Source: an uncultured Acidobacteriota bacterium (GTDB lineage Bacteria > Acidobacteriota > UBA6911 > CAINFC01). From it: a stretch of 33,593 bases of DNA. The notes below the pieces were generated by a model. The model saw only the letters and a program-made list of their open reading frames with translations. It had not been told where the DNA came from and made no database searches. Shown piece after piece: positions 33,428 through 33,593 of this stretch (the first letter of the stretch is position 1; every line of letters starts with the position of its first letter). The DNA lies in the NCBI GenBank assembly GCA_903847975.1, contig CAINFC010000017.1, forward strand, positions 1 through 33,593. The letters run 5' to 3'. Position numbers and translations under genes: made by a program.

Positions 33428-33593
33428 ATGGAAAAGAAACACAGAATCGAGATCATCCTGGAAGACGTACGGTCAAAGTTTGATTTGGTACTGGAAGGCC
33501 ACGACGCACTGAGAAGCGAGATCGCTCGTACGGCTTGCCAGACTCAAGATAAAATTGACCTGATGGAAGAAAAGATTTCCATTCTGAACTACA
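33428..33593 (+). CDS. Second small coiled-coil protein, C-terminus beyond window
   Basis: 55 codons are visible from the ATG at 33428. It begins MEKKHRIEIILEDVRSKFDL, then VLEGHDAL, clearly related to the gene at 32674 (MEKKDRIEILMEDMQSNFKL, VLEGHAVL), then diverges (TQDKIDLMEEKISILNY) while keeping helical heptads. AGGA lies 13 bases before the ATG, which is far, and GAAAG is closer. Tandem paralogues around the GxxExxY gene point to duplication. Confidence 0.65.
   Translation, partial: MEKKHRIEIILEDVRSKFDLVLEGHDALRSEIARTACQTQDKIDLMEEKISILNY

Overview
The window is about 33.6 kb of GC-rich DNA from a Gram-negative (diderm) bacterium. An Omp85 outer-membrane protein, a Wza-type export protein, an outer-membrane barrel, an exosortase and many Sec signal peptides support this. 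The gene mix recalls Acidobacteriota or Aminicenantes-like lineages, but no rRNA or other phylogenetic marker is present, so this is an impression only. No tRNA, rRNA, CRISPR array, transposase or integrase was seen.

Layout. (1) 1-3274, minus: a class A beta-lactamase-fold serine hydrolase followed by an Omp85/BamA-like protein cut by the window edge. (2) 3606-9109: two divergent fusion genes. One joins a class C serine hydrolase to a NamZ (DUF1343) muramidase; the other joins a NagZ-type GH3 glucosaminidase to a class C serine hydrolase. Together they resemble the Bacillus NamZ-NagZ-AmiE muropeptide-rescue set condensed into two secreted polypeptides. (3) 9461-15389, minus: a five-gene run of FAD oxidoreductase, mtnA, tsaD, metallophosphoesterase and M14 carboxypeptidase. 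(4) 15450-16575, plus: an exosortase (XrtH-like) with an overlapping membrane partner that ends in a SEC-C zinc motif. (5) 16647-21652: convergent carbohydrate genes, a five-bladed-propeller glycosidase-like protein and a large GH2 protein with a discoidin-like domain.

(6) 22157-32643, plus: an extracellular polysaccharide locus. A LuxR-type regulator with a degenerate receiver and a zinc-ribbon PilZ protein come first. They are followed by a 363-bp leader with a terminator and possible RNA structure, then a Wza-like exporter, an outer-membrane barrel, a Wzz/GumC-like chain-length protein, a PATAN(DUF4388)-BY-kinase fusion, a phosphoglycosyl transferase fused to a cyclase-like domain, and a WlbA/WlbB/WlbC-like trio for a 2,3-diacetamido-uronic acid sugar. 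Several genes overlap by ATGA or similar, suggesting translational coupling. (7) 32674-33593, plus: a GxxExxY protein flanked by two related small coiled-coil genes, the last one cut by the window end.

Three gene-poor stretches (about 3294-3533, 9151-9427 and 21824-22086) hold members of one family of roughly 240-280 bp nested inverted repeats. The third has near-perfect terminal inverted repeats and is bracketed by an exact 12-bp direct repeat, as expected of a transposed non-autonomous element. A different short motif, CCGCCGYTTCCGYGYAAC, recurs around the GxxExxY genes and once, inverted, at 16579-16599.
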